This document shows, one piece after another, positions 18,870-28,238 of a DNA stretch of 52,722 nt (position 1 is its first letter; each line of letters begins with the position of its first letter). The notes under the pieces were generated by a model. That model did no database searches and had not been told where the DNA came from. It was given only the letters and a program-made list of their open reading frames with translations. This stretch comes from Roseiarcus fermentans (GTDB lineage: Bacteria; Pseudomonadota; Alphaproteobacteria; Rhizobiales; Beijerinckiaceae), in contig NZ_QNRK01000017.1 of NCBI RefSeq assembly GCF_003315135.1, forward strand, positions 1 to 52,722, in the 5' to 3' direction. Made by a program: the position numbers and the translations under genes.

Positions 18870-19820
18870 ATGGCCGAACCCATGTCCCAGGTGGTCGCTT
18901 CCATGCCGCGAGGACGATTCCTCGCGCTGATGGCGCTGTTCCTCGGGCCGTCGGTCGCCGTCTATACGCTGTTCTCCATCTACCCGCTGATCGCGACGAT
19001 GGCGCTCGCGACCTACACGACCGACAGCGCGGGCGCGTATGCCTTCGTCGGCCTCGCCAATTTCGTCACCCTGCTCGCGGATTCGGTGTGGTCGAAGCCA
19101 TTCTGGAACGCGGCCTGGAACAACCTGATCTTCTTCGCCGTCCACATGGCGGTGCAGAACCCGATCGGCATTGCGCTGGCGGGGCTGCTCAGCCTGCCGG
19201 GGATCCGGTTCAAGAGCCTTTACCGCACGGCGATCTTCCTGCCGACCATGCTGTCGGTGGTGATCGTCGGCTTTTCCTGGAACCTGATCCTGTCGCCGCT
19301 GTGGGGGGTAGCCGAGGGGGCGCTGAAGTCGGTCGGCCTCGGCGGCTGGTTCGCGCCGTGGCTCGGCCTGCCCTCGACGGCGCTGGCGACGCTGGCGCTG
19401 ATCTCGGTGTGGCAGTTCGTCGGAATTCCGATGATGCTGATCTATGCGGCGCTGCTCAACATTCCCGACGAGCTCGTCGACGCCGCCCGCGTCGACGGAC
19501 TGGGGAACTTCCGCATCTTCTGGCACATCAAGCTGCCGCTGGTGCTGCCGACCATCGGGCTCGTGTCGGTCCTGACCTTCGTCGGCAATTTCAACGCCTT
19601 CGACCTCATCTATTCGGTCAAGGGCGCGCTCGCCGGGCCGAATTTCGCTTCCGACATCCTCGGCACGTTCTTCTACCGCACCTTCTTCGGCTACCAGTTG
19701 CAGCTCGGCAACCCGACCATGGGCGCCGCAGTGGCGACGGTGATGTTCTTCATCATCCTCGTCGGCGTCTGCTTCTACCTGTTCGTCATCCAGCGCCGCA
19801 TGCGGCGCTACGCGTTCTAG
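18870..19820 (+). CDS. CUT1 importer 2, permease A (MalF-like)
   Basis: A 316-residue inner-membrane permease with six hydrophobic segments, the first at FLALMALFLGPSVAVYTLF. The coupling loop is VDAARVDGLGNFRIFWHIKL. The chosen ATG at 18870 gives MAEPMSQ; an internal ATG at 18882 is possible. It lies 32 bp after the tandem hairpins and 8 bp before the second permease. Confidence 0.91.
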   Translation: MAEPMSQVVASMPRGRFLALMALFLGPSVAVYTLFSIYPLIATMALATYTTDSAGAYAFVGLANFVTLLADSVWSKPFWNAAWNNLIFFAVHMAVQNPIGIALAGLLSLPGIRFKSLYRTAIFLPTMLSVVIVGFSWNLILSPLWGVAEGALKSVGLGGWFAPWLGLPSTALATLALISVWQFVGIPMMLIYAALLNIPDELVDAARVDGLGNFRIFWHIKLPLVLPTIGLVSVLTFVGNFNAFDLIYSVKGALAGPNFASDILGTFFYRTFFGYQLQLGNPTMGAAVATVMFFIILVGVCFYLFVIQRRMRRYAF

Positions 19821-19828
19821 GGGGTTCG

Positions 19829-20659
19829 ATGCTCAAGCAGCGCGCCGAGACGCTCGGCGTCCACGTCATCCTGATCGCCTACAGCCTCATCGCGATCGGG
19901 CCGATCCTGCTCGTGGTGATGAACTCGTTCAAGGCGCGCAAGGCGATCTTCGGCGCGCCGCTCGCGCCCCCGAACGCCGACACCTTCTCGCTGGTCGGCT
20001 ACGCCAAGGTGTTCCACGCCTCGCACGTCGTCACCTATTTCGGCAATTCGCTGATCGTCACGCTGGCGAGCATGGTCCTCGTGCTGCTGTTGGGCGCGAT
20101 GGCGGCCTGGGCGCTGACCGAATACCGGTTTCGCGGCTCGACGGCGCTGGCGCTGTTCCTGTCGATCGGCATCATGGTGCCGATCCGGCTGGGATCGGTC
20201 GCGATTCTCAAGATGATGCGCGCGGCCGGGCTCAACGACACGCTGACGGCGCTGATCCTCGTCTACATCGCGCAGGGGCTGCCGCTGGCGATCTTCATCC
20301 TGAGCGAATTCATCCAGCAGATCCCGAAGGATCTGCGCGACGCCGCACGCTGCGACGGGGTGCCCGAGACGCGCATCTTCTTCGAGGTGATCGCGCCGCT
20401 GCTCAGGCCCGCGATCGCGACCGTCGCGGTCTTCACCATCGTGCCGATCTGGAACGACTTGTGGTTCCCGCTGATCCTGACCTCGTCGGATTCGACCCAC
20501 ACCATCACGCTCGGCGTGCAGCAGTTTCTCGGCCAGTACATCACCGACTGGAACGCGGTGCTCGCGGCGCTGTCGATGGCGATTTTGCCGGTGGTCGCGA
20601 TCTACGTGATCTTCTCCCGTCAACTGATCAGCGGCCTCACCGCCGGCGCGGTCAAGTAG
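19829..20659 (+). CDS. CUT1 importer 2, permease B (MalG-like)
   Basis: The 276-residue partner permease has six membrane segments. Its coupling loop reads RDAARCDGVPETRIFFEVIA and it ends in GLTAGAVK, as MalG-type subunits do. GGGG at 19821-19824 precedes the ATG at 19829 by four bases. The ATPase gene begins 10 bp after its stop. Confidence 0.92.
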   Translation: MLKQRAETLGVHVILIAYSLIAIGPILLVVMNSFKARKAIFGAPLAPPNADTFSLVGYAKVFHASHVVTYFGNSLIVTLASMVLVLLLGAMAAWALTEYRFRGSTALALFLSIGIMVPIRLGSVAILKMMRAAGLNDTLTALILVYIAQGLPLAIFILSEFIQQIPKDLRDAARCDGVPETRIFFEVIAPLLRPAIATVAVFTIVPIWNDLWFPLILTSSDSTHTITLGVQQFLGQYITDWNAVLAALSMAILPVVAIYVIFSRQLISGLTAGAVK

Positions 20660-20669
20660 GGCCCGCGCC

Positions 20670-21764
20670 ATGGCGAAACTGCATATCGACGCGCTCAACA
20701 AGAGCTATGGCGAGACGAAGGTGCTGGTCGACGTCGACCTGGCGATCGAGGACGGCGAGTTCCTCGTGCTCGTCGGCCCGTCCGGCTGCGGCAAGTCGAC
20801 TCTGCTCAGGATGATCGCGGGCCTCGACGCGCCGACCTCGGGCGACATTTACATCGCCGAGCGCAAGGTCAATGCGCTGGCCCCCGCCGAGCGCAGGATC
20901 GCCATGGTGTTCCAGTCCTACGCGCTCTATCCGCATATGGACGTGCTGAAGAACATGACCTTCGGGCTCAAGTTCACCGGCGTTCCGGCGGCCGAGCGCG
21001 AGCGGCGCGTGGCCGAGGCGGCGCGCATGCTGCGCCTCGAACCGCTGCTCAAGCGCTATCCGCGCGACCTGTCGGGCGGGCAGCGGCAGCGCGTGGCGAT
21101 CGGCCGCGCGATCGTGCGTGAACCGGACGTCTTCCTGTTCGACGAGCCGCTGTCGAACCTCGACGCGGCGTTGCGCGTCTCGACCCGGGTCGAGATCGCT
21201 CGCCTGCATCGGCTGCTCAAGGCGACCATGGTCTACGTCACCCACGACCAGATCGAGGCGATGACGCTCGCCGACCGGATCGTGGTGATGAACCAGGGAC
21301 GGATCGAACAGGTCGGCAAGCCGCTCGACCTTTATTACGAGCCGGCGAACCTGTTCGTCGCCGGGTTCATCGGCTCGCCGGCGATGAATTTTTTCACAGG
21401 CCGGGTCGAGCGGATCGAGGGCGGCGAGGCGCTGGTGACCGGACCGTGCATCGGCTCGGTCGCCGTGCCGGCGGCGACGTTTTCTCCCGGCGACGACCTG
21501 ACGCTCGGCGTGCGGCCCGAGCATCTGGGGCAAGGCGCCGGGGCGTTCTCGACTTCGGGGATGGTGGAGCTCGTCGAGAGGCTCGGCGAAGCCTCCTTCG
21601 CCCATGTGCGCCGGGCCGACGACAGGCTGATGGTGGCGGAAATCCGCGGGCGCGACACGCCGGCGCCGGGCGAATCGGTGACCTTGTCCGCCCCGGCCCA
21701 GGACATCCACGTTTTCGACGCGCGCGGGCGGCGGCTCGCCGCGACGCCGGTCAACTCTGCGTGA
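20670..21764 (+). CDS. CUT1 importer 2, ATPase (UgpC/MsmX/SmoK-like)
   Basis: A 364-residue ATPase with Walker A GPSGCGKST at residues 36-44, Q-loop MVFQSYALYPHM, signature LSGGQRQRVAIGRA, Walker B FLFDEPLSNLD and VTHDQIEAMTL, then a TOBE-like C-terminal region with LGVRPEHL. It resembles the ATPase of importer 1 over its full length, so the two could in principle substitute for one another. It closes the second four-gene importer. Confidence 0.94.
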   Translation: MAKLHIDALNKSYGETKVLVDVDLAIEDGEFLVLVGPSGCGKSTLLRMIAGLDAPTSGDIYIAERKVNALAPAERRIAMVFQSYALYPHMDVLKNMTFGLKFTGVPAAERERRVAEAARMLRLEPLLKRYPRDLSGGQRQRVAIGRAIVREPDVFLFDEPLSNLDAALRVSTRVEIARLHRLLKATMVYVTHDQIEAMTLADRIVVMNQGRIEQVGKPLDLYYEPANLFVAGFIGSPAMNFFTGRVERIEGGEALVTGPCIGSVAVPAATFSPGDDLTLGVRPEHLGQGAGAFSTSGMVELVERLGEASFAHVRRADDRLMVAEIRGRDTPAPGESVTLSAPAQDIHVFDARGRRLAATPVNSA

Positions 21765-21953
21765 TCGCCGCGCCGACCGCGCCGGGATTCGTGGCCGGTT
21801 CGCCACAATATAACGCAAAATGCTGAATTTGCGGCGGAAGCGCGTTTGAAAGCGTTGCGCGTCGACGTCCGTTCGCCATACTTGCGACGCTACGGTCCAC
21901 GGCGTCGCGACCTTCCACGCGCCGCCGGGGCAAGTCAAAAGTCGGGGAACCTG

Positions 21954-22505
21954 ATGCGCCGTATCCTTGTTCGAGCCGCCGCAGTGGCGGGCCTGTTGCT
22001 GAGCGCTGCGACCGCGCCGGCCTTCGCCAATGCGCTCGATTCCCAGTTGCAGCCGGTCGCCCAGCCGGTTCCGCGCGAGACCGTCTCGTTCGACGGCGCC
22101 GAGGCGCCCGGTACGATCGTCGTCAAGACGAGCGAGCGGCGGCTCTATTTCGTCCTGCCGGACCATCAGGCCCTGAAATACGGCGTCGGCGTCGGCCGCC
22201 CCGGCTTCTCCTGGGCGGGCGCGACCCACATCGCCAATAAGCGCGAGTGGCCGGACTGGACGCCGCCCCCGCAAATGCTCAAGCGCCGTCCCGACCTGCC
22301 GCGCCATATGGCGGGCGGGATCGACAATCCGCTCGGCGCGCGCGCCATGTACCTCGGAGGCACCCTCTACCGCATCCACGGCTCGAACGAGCCCGACACG
22401 ATCGGCCAGGCGGTGTCGTCCGGCTGCATCCGCATGACCAACGACGACGTGATCGACCTCTACAGCCGCGCCAAGGTCGGCGCCCGGGTCGTCGTCACCC
22501 GCTGA
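21954..22505 (+). CDS. L,D-transpeptidase (YkuD domain), secreted
   Basis: The 183-residue product starts with a signal peptide ([22 protein letters not shown]) and is otherwise a single YkuD catalytic domain acting on peptidoglycan in the periplasm, or attaching proteins to it. The active site is the His in YRIHGSNEP followed by the Cys in [18 protein letters not shown] lies just before the ATG at 21954. It stands alone, with a terminator between it and moaA. A second, diverged YkuD protein is encoded at 25853. Confidence 0.92.
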   Translation: MRRILVRAAAVAGLLLSAATAPAFANALDSQLQPVAQPVPRETVSFDGAEAPGTIVVKTSERRLYFVLPDHQALKYGVGVGRPGFSWAGATHIANKREWPDWTPPPQMLKRRPDLPRHMAGGIDNPLGARAMYLGGTLYRIHGSNEPDTIGQAVSSGCIRMTNDDVIDLYSRAKVGARVVVTR

Positions 22506-22514
22506 TTTTTCTGT

Positions 22515-22553
22515 GGCGTCCGCCGCTGATTCGCGCGGCGGACGCCTTTCTTT
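22515..22553 (+). terminator. Intrinsic terminator after the L,D-transpeptidase
   Basis: GGCGTCCGCCGC (22515-22526) pairs perfectly with GCGGCGGACGCC (22535-22546), followed by TTTCTTT. It begins 10 bp after the stop codon and ends before the moaA start. Confidence 0.85.
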
Positions 22554-22581
22554 CGGCCGCCGGCGCCCCTATTTTCGGCCG

Positions 22582-23601
22582 ATGAACGCTGTCTCGCCGC
22601 CTCCCGAAGCGCCCCTCGTCGATCCCTTCGGCCGCAGCATCGCCTACGTGCGCGTTTCGGTGACGGACCGCTGCGACTTCCGCTGCGTCTACTGCATGTC
22701 CGAGGACATGAACTTCCTGCCCAAGCGGGATATTCTGTCGCTCGAGGAGATCGACCGGCTGTGTTCGGCGTTCGTGCGGCTCGGCGCCCGCCGGCTGCGC
22801 ATCACCGGCGGCGAGCCGCTGGTCCGGCGCAACGTGATGGCGCTGTTCCGCAGCCTCGGACGGCGCCTCGGCGGCGGCGGGCTCGACGAAGTCACGCTGA
22901 CCACCAACGGCTCGCAGCTCGAGCGCCACGCCCGCGAGCTCGCCGATTGCGGCGTCGAGCGGATCAACGTCTCGCTCGACACGCTCGACCCCGCGAAGTT
23001 CCGGGCGGTGACCCGATGGGGCGACCACGCGACCGTGATGAGGGGCATCGACGCCGCAGCCGCGGCGGGCCTGAGGATCAAGATCAACGCCGTCGCGCTC
23101 AAGGGGTTCAACGACGGCGAAGCGCGGGCGCTGGTCGACTGGGCGCACGGCCGCGGCTTCGACATCACCTTCATCGAGGTGATGCCGCTCGGCGCGATGG
23201 ACGAGAACCGCGCCGACCAGTTCATGCCGCTGACCGAGCTCAGGCGCGGCCTCGAGGAGAGCCTGACGCTGACGCCCTCGGCCTACGCCACCGGCGGCCC
23301 GGCCCGCTACGTCGACGTCAAGGAAACCGGCGGCCGGCTCGGTTTCATCACCCCGCTCAGCCACAACTTCTGCGAGAGCTGCAACCGCGTCCGGGTGACC
23401 TGCACGGGCACGCTCTACATGTGCCTCGGCCAGGAAGACGCGGCCGACCTGCGCGAGCCGCTGCGCCGCTCGGAATCGGACGCGCCGCTCGTCGCCGCGA
23501 TCCGCGCCGCGATCGCGCGCAAGCCCAAGGGTCACGATTTCGTCATCGCACGCGCCGCACGGCCCGCCGTCGAGCGGCACATGAGCGCGACGGGGGGGTG
23601 A
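22582..23601 (+). CDS. moaA: GTP 3',8-cyclase (molybdenum cofactor biosynthesis)
   Basis: A 339-residue radical SAM enzyme making the first committed step of molybdopterin synthesis, converting GTP to 3',8-cyclo-7,8-dihydro-GTP. The N-terminal cluster motif is CDFRCVYC (CX3CX2C). The second cluster motif, CX2CX13C, is in NFCESCNRV through LYMC. The chain ends in Gly-Gly, the conserved C-terminal tail that reaches the active site. The ATG at 22582 has a weak ribosome site but fits family length. No other moa gene is adjacent. Confidence 0.96.
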   Translation: MNAVSPPPEAPLVDPFGRSIAYVRVSVTDRCDFRCVYCMSEDMNFLPKRDILSLEEIDRLCSAFVRLGARRLRITGGEPLVRRNVMALFRSLGRRLGGGGLDEVTLTTNGSQLERHARELADCGVERINVSLDTLDPAKFRAVTRWGDHATVMRGIDAAAAAGLRIKINAVALKGFNDGEARALVDWAHGRGFDITFIEVMPLGAMDENRADQFMPLTELRRGLEESLTLTPSAYATGGPARYVDVKETGGRLGFITPLSHNFCESCNRVRVTCTGTLYMCLGQEDAADLREPLRRSESDAPLVAAIRAAIARKPKGHDFVIARAARPAVERHMSATGG

Positions 23602-23705
23602 ATTTTTCCAGTTCGGCGCGCTGGCGGGGCGCGCGGGCAGGCTCTATATCTTAGCACGGTGAACGGGCGGGACCTTGACCTCCGCTCCGGAAAGGATTGA
23701 ACGCC

Positions 23706-24047
23706 ATGGCGAATGCACGTGAACGGATCGAGACGCTGATTGCCGAGCATCCGGTCGTTCTTTTCATGAAAGGGACGCCGCAGTTTCCGCAGTGCGGGTT
23801 CTCGGGTCAGGTCGTTCAGATCCTCGATTACCTCGGCGCGCCGATCCACGGCGTCAATGTGCTCGAGGACGAGGAGATCCGCCAGGGCGTGAAGGAATTC
23901 GCCAACTGGCCGACCATTCCCCAGCTCTACATCAAGGGCGAGTTCGTCGGCGGCGCGGACATCGCCCGCGAGATGTTCCAGTCGGGCGAACTGGCCTCGG
24001 CGCTCGCCGACGCCGGCGTCGACCTGAAGAGCAAGGCGAAGGTGTGA
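23706..24047 (+). CDS. grxD: Monothiol glutaredoxin (Grx4 type)
   Basis: A 113-residue CGFS glutaredoxin that carries and delivers [2Fe-2S] clusters with glutathione. The motif QCGFS has its Cys at residue 30. [11 protein letters not shown] before it and [19 protein letters not shown] after it, with the cis-proline and glutathione-binding loop, are typical. I chose the ATG at 23706, with AAAGGA about ten bases upstream, over a TTG at 23697. bolA, its frequent neighbour, is not next to it here. Confidence 0.95.
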   Translation: MANARERIETLIAEHPVVLFMKGTPQFPQCGFSGQVVQILDYLGAPIHGVNVLEDEEIRQGVKEFANWPTIPQLYIKGEFVGGADIAREMFQSGELASALADAGVDLKSKAKV

Positions 24048-24054
24048 GCGTTGC

Positions 24055-24086
24055 GGCGGCGCGACTCCGTTCGTCGCCGCCTTCTC
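24055..24086 (+). terminator. Possible terminator after grxD
   Basis: GGCGGCG (24055-24061) pairs with CGCCGCC (24075-24081), followed by TTCTC. The loop is 13 nt and the T-run is poor, so this is tentative. Confidence 0.35.
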
Positions 24087-24377
24087 GCCCATGCAGAGAA
24101 GCCCGCCTGCCGCGCGGCGCCGGGGCGGGATGTGTGGGCCTGGCCCGGGCGGCCGGTAGATATTTTTCCTGACACGACACAGCCAAGCGCGGCCGCGATG
24201 CTTCGAAGCGCCGCGGCGGCCGCGGATCGACATTGATCGCGCACGCATCGGCCGACCGCGACCGAGACGTCGGGCCGCGGCATTAGCCTTATAGCTCGAT
24301 TGAAAACTTGGCCGTCGATAGTTACGTATAACGATATGGGAAACGGCGGGCCAGAAACTGACCCGGGGAATCGCTCG
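24087..24377. promoter_or_regulatory. Upstream region of phaZ
   Basis: Together with the hairpin before it, this is a gap of about 330 bp. It contains AT-rich islands: AGATATTTTTCC near 24160, and TTGAAA at about 24299-24304 followed after 17 bases by TACGTA, a weak promoter match. No gene is seen. Confidence 0.3.
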
Positions 24378-25748
24378 ATGTTTCGATCCTATTCGTACCA
24401 GATGTATGAAATGGTGCACGCCTCGCTCGCCCCGGCGCGGGCGGTGACGGACACGATGCACTTCGTTTTTCGCAATCCGTGGAACCCTTTGTCCAACACC
24501 ACGGTCGGCAAGAACATTTCCGCCGCGGCCGAGTTGTTCGAGCGGATGACGCGGCGATACGGCAAGCCCACCTTCGGCCTCGACGAGATCGAAGTCGACG
24601 GCGTTGTCTATCCAATTCTCGAGGACGTCGTCTGGAGCCGGCCGTTCTGCAACCTGCTGCACTTCGTCCGCCCGGACTTTCCTCACGCCGAGGACCAGCC
24701 GAAGCTGCTGATCGTGGCGCCCATGTCCGGCCACTACGCGACGCTGTTGCGCGGGACGGTCGAAGCGCTGCTGCCGTATTGCGACATCTACATCACCGAC
24801 TGGACGGACGCGCGTCTGGTTCCGGTGGCGGTCGGGACTTTCGACCTCGACGATTACATCGACTACCTGCGGCTGATCATGGAGCACCTCGGCCCCGGGA
24901 CTCACACCCTCGGCGTCTGCCAGCCGGGCGTCCCGCTGCTCGCCGCGGTCGCGATCATGGAGGCCAACGGCGACCCGAACGTGCCGGCCAGCATGACGTT
25001 CATGGGCAGCCCGATCGACACCCGTCGCAGCCCGACCGAAGTGAACAAGCTCGCCGAGAAGCGCGGCATCGAGTGGTTCCGCCGCAACGTGCTGCATCCA
25101 GTGCCCTTCCCCTATCCGGGCATGGGTCGGCAGGTCTATCCCGGCTTCCTGCAGCTTTCCGGCTTCATGGCGATGAATCTCGACCGCCATGTCAACGCGC
25201 ACATGGAGATGTTCAACCACCTCGTTGAAGGCGACGGCGACTCGGCGGAGAAACATCGCGACTTCTACGACGAGTACCTGGCGGTGATGGACATGGACGC
25301 CGCCTTCTACATGCAGACCATCGAAAAGGTGTTCATCCAGCATGCCCTGCCCAAGGGCGAGTTGAAGCACCGCGGTCAGACCGTCGACTGCTCGACGATC
25401 CGCCGGGTCGCCCTGATGACCATCGAGGGCGAGAAGGACGACATCGCGGGGATTGGCCAGAGCCAGGCGGCGCACGACCTGTGCGTCAACATTCCCGACT
25501 CGATGAAGACCCACTACCTGCAACTGGACGTCGGGCATTACGGCATCTTCAACGGCTCCCGTTTCCGCAACGAGATCCTGCCTCGCATGCGCGACTTCTG
25601 GGCGGCCATCGACGGCAAGCCGGCGAAGGTCATCCCGCCCGCCAGAGTCACCAAGAGCAAGACCGGCAAGCCCATCTACGACAAGGCGGCGGCCGTGGCG
25701 CCGAGGCGGACGGTCCCCGTCCCGGTCCCGGTCCCGGTCCCGGCCTAG
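24378..25748 (+). CDS. phaZ: Intracellular polyhydroxyalkanoate depolymerase
   Basis: The 456-residue alpha/beta-hydrolase mobilises stored polyhydroxybutyrate granules in the cytoplasm. The nucleophile box is GVCQPGVP with Cys181 in place of the usual serine, as in the Ralstonia intracellular depolymerases. The start MFRSYSYQMYEMVHASLAP aligns with the family, and PLSNTTVGKNISAAAELFER follows. I chose the ATG at 24378, with GGGGAA at 24365-24370; an ATG at 24300 extends 26 residues without conservation. The C-terminus is a Pro-Val dipeptide repeat coded by about five 6-bp units of GTCCCG type at 25713-25742, likely to vary in copy number. Confidence 0.93.
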   Translation: MFRSYSYQMYEMVHASLAPARAVTDTMHFVFRNPWNPLSNTTVGKNISAAAELFERMTRRYGKPTFGLDEIEVDGVVYPILEDVVWSRPFCNLLHFVRPDFPHAEDQPKLLIVAPMSGHYATLLRGTVEALLPYCDIYITDWTDARLVPVAVGTFDLDDYIDYLRLIMEHLGPGTHTLGVCQPGVPLLAAVAIMEANGDPNVPASMTFMGSPIDTRRSPTEVNKLAEKRGIEWFRRNVLHPVPFPYPGMGRQVYPGFLQLSGFMAMNLDRHVNAHMEMFNHLVEGDGDSAEKHRDFYDEYLAVMDMDAAFYMQTIEKVFIQHALPKGELKHRGQTVDCSTIRRVALMTIEGEKDDIAGIGQSQAAHDLCVNIPDSMKTHYLQLDVGHYGIFNGSRFRNEILPRMRDFWAAIDGKPAKVIPPARVTKSKTGKPIYDKAAAVAPRRTVPVPVPVPVPA

Positions 25749-25852
25749 CGTCCATCGACGGGGCGGCCCGTTCGCCCCGTTCCCCCTTTTCGCACCCGCG
25801 CCTCCGCTTCGCCCCGATGACGCCGTCGGTCGCGCGAAACGGAGGCGGCGGC

Positions 25853-26368
25853 GTGCGCGGCATGGCAATTCTTTGCGCGGGCCTCGGCGTTCTTCTCGCC
25901 GTCGCGCCGGAAACGACGGCGGCCGCCGGACGGCCGGCCACGCTCTCCGAAGCCTTCCCGCCCGGTGCGATCGTCATCAGCCAGTCGGCGCGAAAGCTCT
26001 ATCTCGTGACCGACCGGGGACGGGCGATCGTCTATCCGGTCGCCGTCGCCAAGCGAGGCATGGAATGGAGCGGAACGGCGCGGGTCATGGCCAAATTCGT
26101 CGAACCCGCCTGGGCGCCGCCCGAGTCGGTCCGACGCGACCACCCCGCGCTGCCCGAGATGATTGCCGGCGGCGCGCCGACGAATCCGATGGGCGCGCGG
26201 GCGATCACGCTCGATCGCCCGGAAATCGCGATCCACGGCACGAGCCGGGCGATGCGCGCCTCGATCGGCGCGGCCGCCTCCTACGGATGCATCCGCATGC
26301 TGAACGAGGACGTCATCGACCTCTACGACCGCGTCGTCGTCGGCGCGCCGGTGACGATGGCGCCGTAG
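25853..26368 (+). CDS. L,D-transpeptidase (YkuD domain), secreted
   Basis: The 171-residue product has a signal peptide (MAILCAGLGVLLAVAPETTA) and a YkuD domain with the catalytic pair in AIHGTS and AASYGCIRMLNEDVIDLYDR. I chose the GTG at 25853 because GGAGG at 25841-25845 is seven bases upstream; an ATG at 25817 gives a longer N-terminus without a ribosome site, and an ATG at 25862 is possible. It shares the order of all motifs with the protein at 21954, so the two are distant paralogues on either side of moaA, grxD and phaZ. Confidence 0.9.
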   Translation: MRGMAILCAGLGVLLAVAPETTAAAGRPATLSEAFPPGAIVISQSARKLYLVTDRGRAIVYPVAVAKRGMEWSGTARVMAKFVEPAWAPPESVRRDHPALPEMIAGGAPTNPMGARAITLDRPEIAIHGTSRAMRASIGAAASYGCIRMLNEDVIDLYDRVVVGAPVTMAP

Positions 26369-26473
26369 AGGGCTGCCGGGCCAGGAACGTCGGCCCGGCG
26401 CCGCGCTCCCGAGCCCCGCCGGCGACCCGCCCGGCCCGGGCGGCGCCGCTGTCGGCCGCCGTGGCCAGCCTCG

Positions 26474-27028
26474 TCAGATCGGCTCGGGCCCGCGCGAGAT
26501 CGCGGCGACGCCGGTGCGCGACACCTCGACCAGTCCCAACGGGCGCATCAGGTCGACGAAATCATCGATCTTCTGCGGATTCCCGGTCAATTCGAAGATG
26601 AAGCTCTCGACCGTCGCGTCGATCACCTTGGCGCGAAAGGCCTCGGCGAGGTTCATCGCCTCGACCCGATTCTCGCCCCGGCCGCGCACCTTGATCATCG
26701 CCAGCTCCCGCTCGATCGCGCGCACAGTCAGCGTCAGATCCTTGACCGAATTGACCGGCACGAGCCGTTCGAGCTGGTGGCGGATCTGTTCGATCGTCTC
26801 GGGCGTGCCGGAGGTGACGATGGTGATGCGCGACAGGTGGCGCTCGTGGGCGACCTCGGCGACCGTCAGGCTCTCGATATTGTAGCCGCGGCCGGAGAAC
26901 AGGCCGACCACGCGGGCGAGCACGCCGGGCTCGTTGTCGACCAGCACCGACAGCGTGTGCGTTTCGACGTGCGATCGGTGCGGCGCGGTCGAGTACGGGG
27001 AGAGCGGCGCGGCATGTGTCTTGACCAT
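26474..27028 (-). CDS. ilvH: Acetolactate synthase small (regulatory) subunit
   Basis: A 184-residue regulatory subunit that binds valine and stabilises the IlvB catalytic subunit. The N-terminal ACT domain covers about residues 22-100 (THTLSVLVDNEPGVLARVVG, then FSGRGYNIESLTV). The C-terminal ALS_ss domain ends near GLVEVSRTGVAAISRG. It is the last gene of a minus-strand operon after ilvB and a threonine dehydratase; the upstream gap is 57 bp. Confidence 0.96.
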   Translation of the reverse strand: MVKTHAAPLSPYSTAPHRSHVETHTLSVLVDNEPGVLARVVGLFSGRGYNIESLTVAEVAHERHLSRITIVTSGTPETIEQIRHQLERLVPVNSVKDLTLTVRAIERELAMIKVRGRGENRVEAMNLAEAFRAKVIDATVESFIFELTGNPQKIDDFVDLMRPLGLVEVSRTGVAAISRGPEPI

Positions 27029-27085
27029 GGTGATGAACGTCCTCGTCGAATGAGACGCCCTTCGAACGGCGCCCCGGATTGATGT

Positions 27086-28063
27086 TCAGGCCGCCGCGGC
27101 GGTCTCCGGCGCCTTTGCGACCCAGCGTTGGAAGAGATCGAAGTCGATGTTGCCGCCCGACAGCACGAGCCCGACCTTGCGGCCGGCCAGACGCGCCCGC
27201 TCCTTCAGGGCCGCGGCGAGCGGCGCTGCGCCCGCGCCTTCGGCGAGATTGTGGGTGTCGGTCCAATAGGCGCGGATCGCGCCGGCGATCTCGTCGTCGG
27301 TCACGAGCGCGACGCGCGCGGCGCCGCGGGCGATGATCGCCACCGCCTCCTCGTCGGGCGCGCGCGTCGCGACGCCGTCGGCGAGGGTGTCGGCGCGCGT
27401 GGTCGAAACGGCCCGCCCGGCCTCGAACGAGAGCGCGTAGGCGGGCGCGCCGGCGGACTGGACGCCGACGATCTCGGTCCGGAGGCCGAGCGCGTCGCGG
27501 GCGGCGATGGCGCCGCAGATCCCCGAACCCTGGCCGATCGGGACATAGAGCACATCGAGGTCGGGCCGTTCCGTGAGCAGCTCGAGCGCCCAGGTGGCGA
27601 CGCCGCGCACGAGGTCGACGTGGAACGCCGGGACGGCGTGCAGCCCGCGCGCCCCCGCCAGCCGCATCGCCTCCTCGCGCGCCGCCTGGAAGTCCGCCCC
27701 GTGCTCGATCAGCTCCGCCCCGAAGGCGCGCATGGCGGCGTTCTTCTCGGCCGAATTGCCGTGCGGCGCGACGATCGTCACCGCGAGCCCGAAGCGTCGC
27801 GCGGCGAAGGCGAGGCTCTGGCCGTGATTGCCGCGGGTCGCGGAAACGATCCCCTCGACCCGCGGCGCGCCCCGGCTGAGCGCGTCGCAACAGGTCAGGC
27901 CGCCGCGCACCTTGAAGGCGCCCGTCGGCTGGTGGTTCTCGTGCTTGACCACGACCTCGGCCCCGAGGCGCGCGGCGAGCAGCGGCCAGGCGAAGGCGGG
28001 GGTCGGCGGCAGGAACCGCCGCACGAGGTCGTGGGCCTGGCGAAGCTCGGAGAGGCTGAACAT
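27086..28063 (-). CDS. Threonine dehydratase-like PLP enzyme (catabolic-length)
   Basis: A 325-residue fold-type II PLP enzyme. The PLP lysine is in PTGAFKVRGG, the substrate loop is SATRGNHGQSLA, the phosphate-binding region is PIGQGSGICGA, and LSGGNID is near the end. Length matches the form without the C-terminal ACT-like domain, so it should not be feedback-inhibited by isoleucine in the usual way. The start at ATG 28063 was chosen by alignment to family members; an upstream frame extension has no support. Lying between ilvB and ilvH, it could supply 2-oxobutyrate for isoleucine synthesis. A serine or hydroxyamino-acid dehydratase role is also possible. Confidence 0.85.
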   Translation of the reverse strand: MFSLSELRQAHDLVRRFLPPTPAFAWPLLAARLGAEVVVKHENHQPTGAFKVRGGLTCCDALSRGAPRVEGIVSATRGNHGQSLAFAARRFGLAVTIVAPHGNSAEKNAAMRAFGAELIEHGADFQAAREEAMRLAGARGLHAVPAFHVDLVRGVATWALELLTERPDLDVLYVPIGQGSGICGAIAARDALGLRTEIVGVQSAGAPAYALSFEAGRAVSTTRADTLADGVATRAPDEEAVAIIARGAARVALVTDDEIAGAIRAYWTDTHNLAEGAGAAPLAAALKERARLAGRKVGLVLSGGNIDFDLFQRWVAKAPETAAAA

Positions 28064-28238
28064 CGGGGGTCTCTTCTCGACCGACGGAAAGGCGCAATCC
28101 CTGCCGGGCTTGCGGGGCAAAGCGCGCCCCCCGGGGATTGACCCGAGGGGCGACCGGAGGCGGCCGGCCGGACGAGGGCTCGTCTCGAACGCCCTCGCCC
28201 TGCCCTCCCCCGGGATGGCCGGCAAAGCGGGCGAGGGA

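Noticed and set aside
25817-25852. Upstream ATG start for the second L,D-transpeptidase
   Set aside because: It has no ribosome site and would put charged residues ahead of a good signal peptide; the GTG at 25853 has GGAGG at proper spacing.
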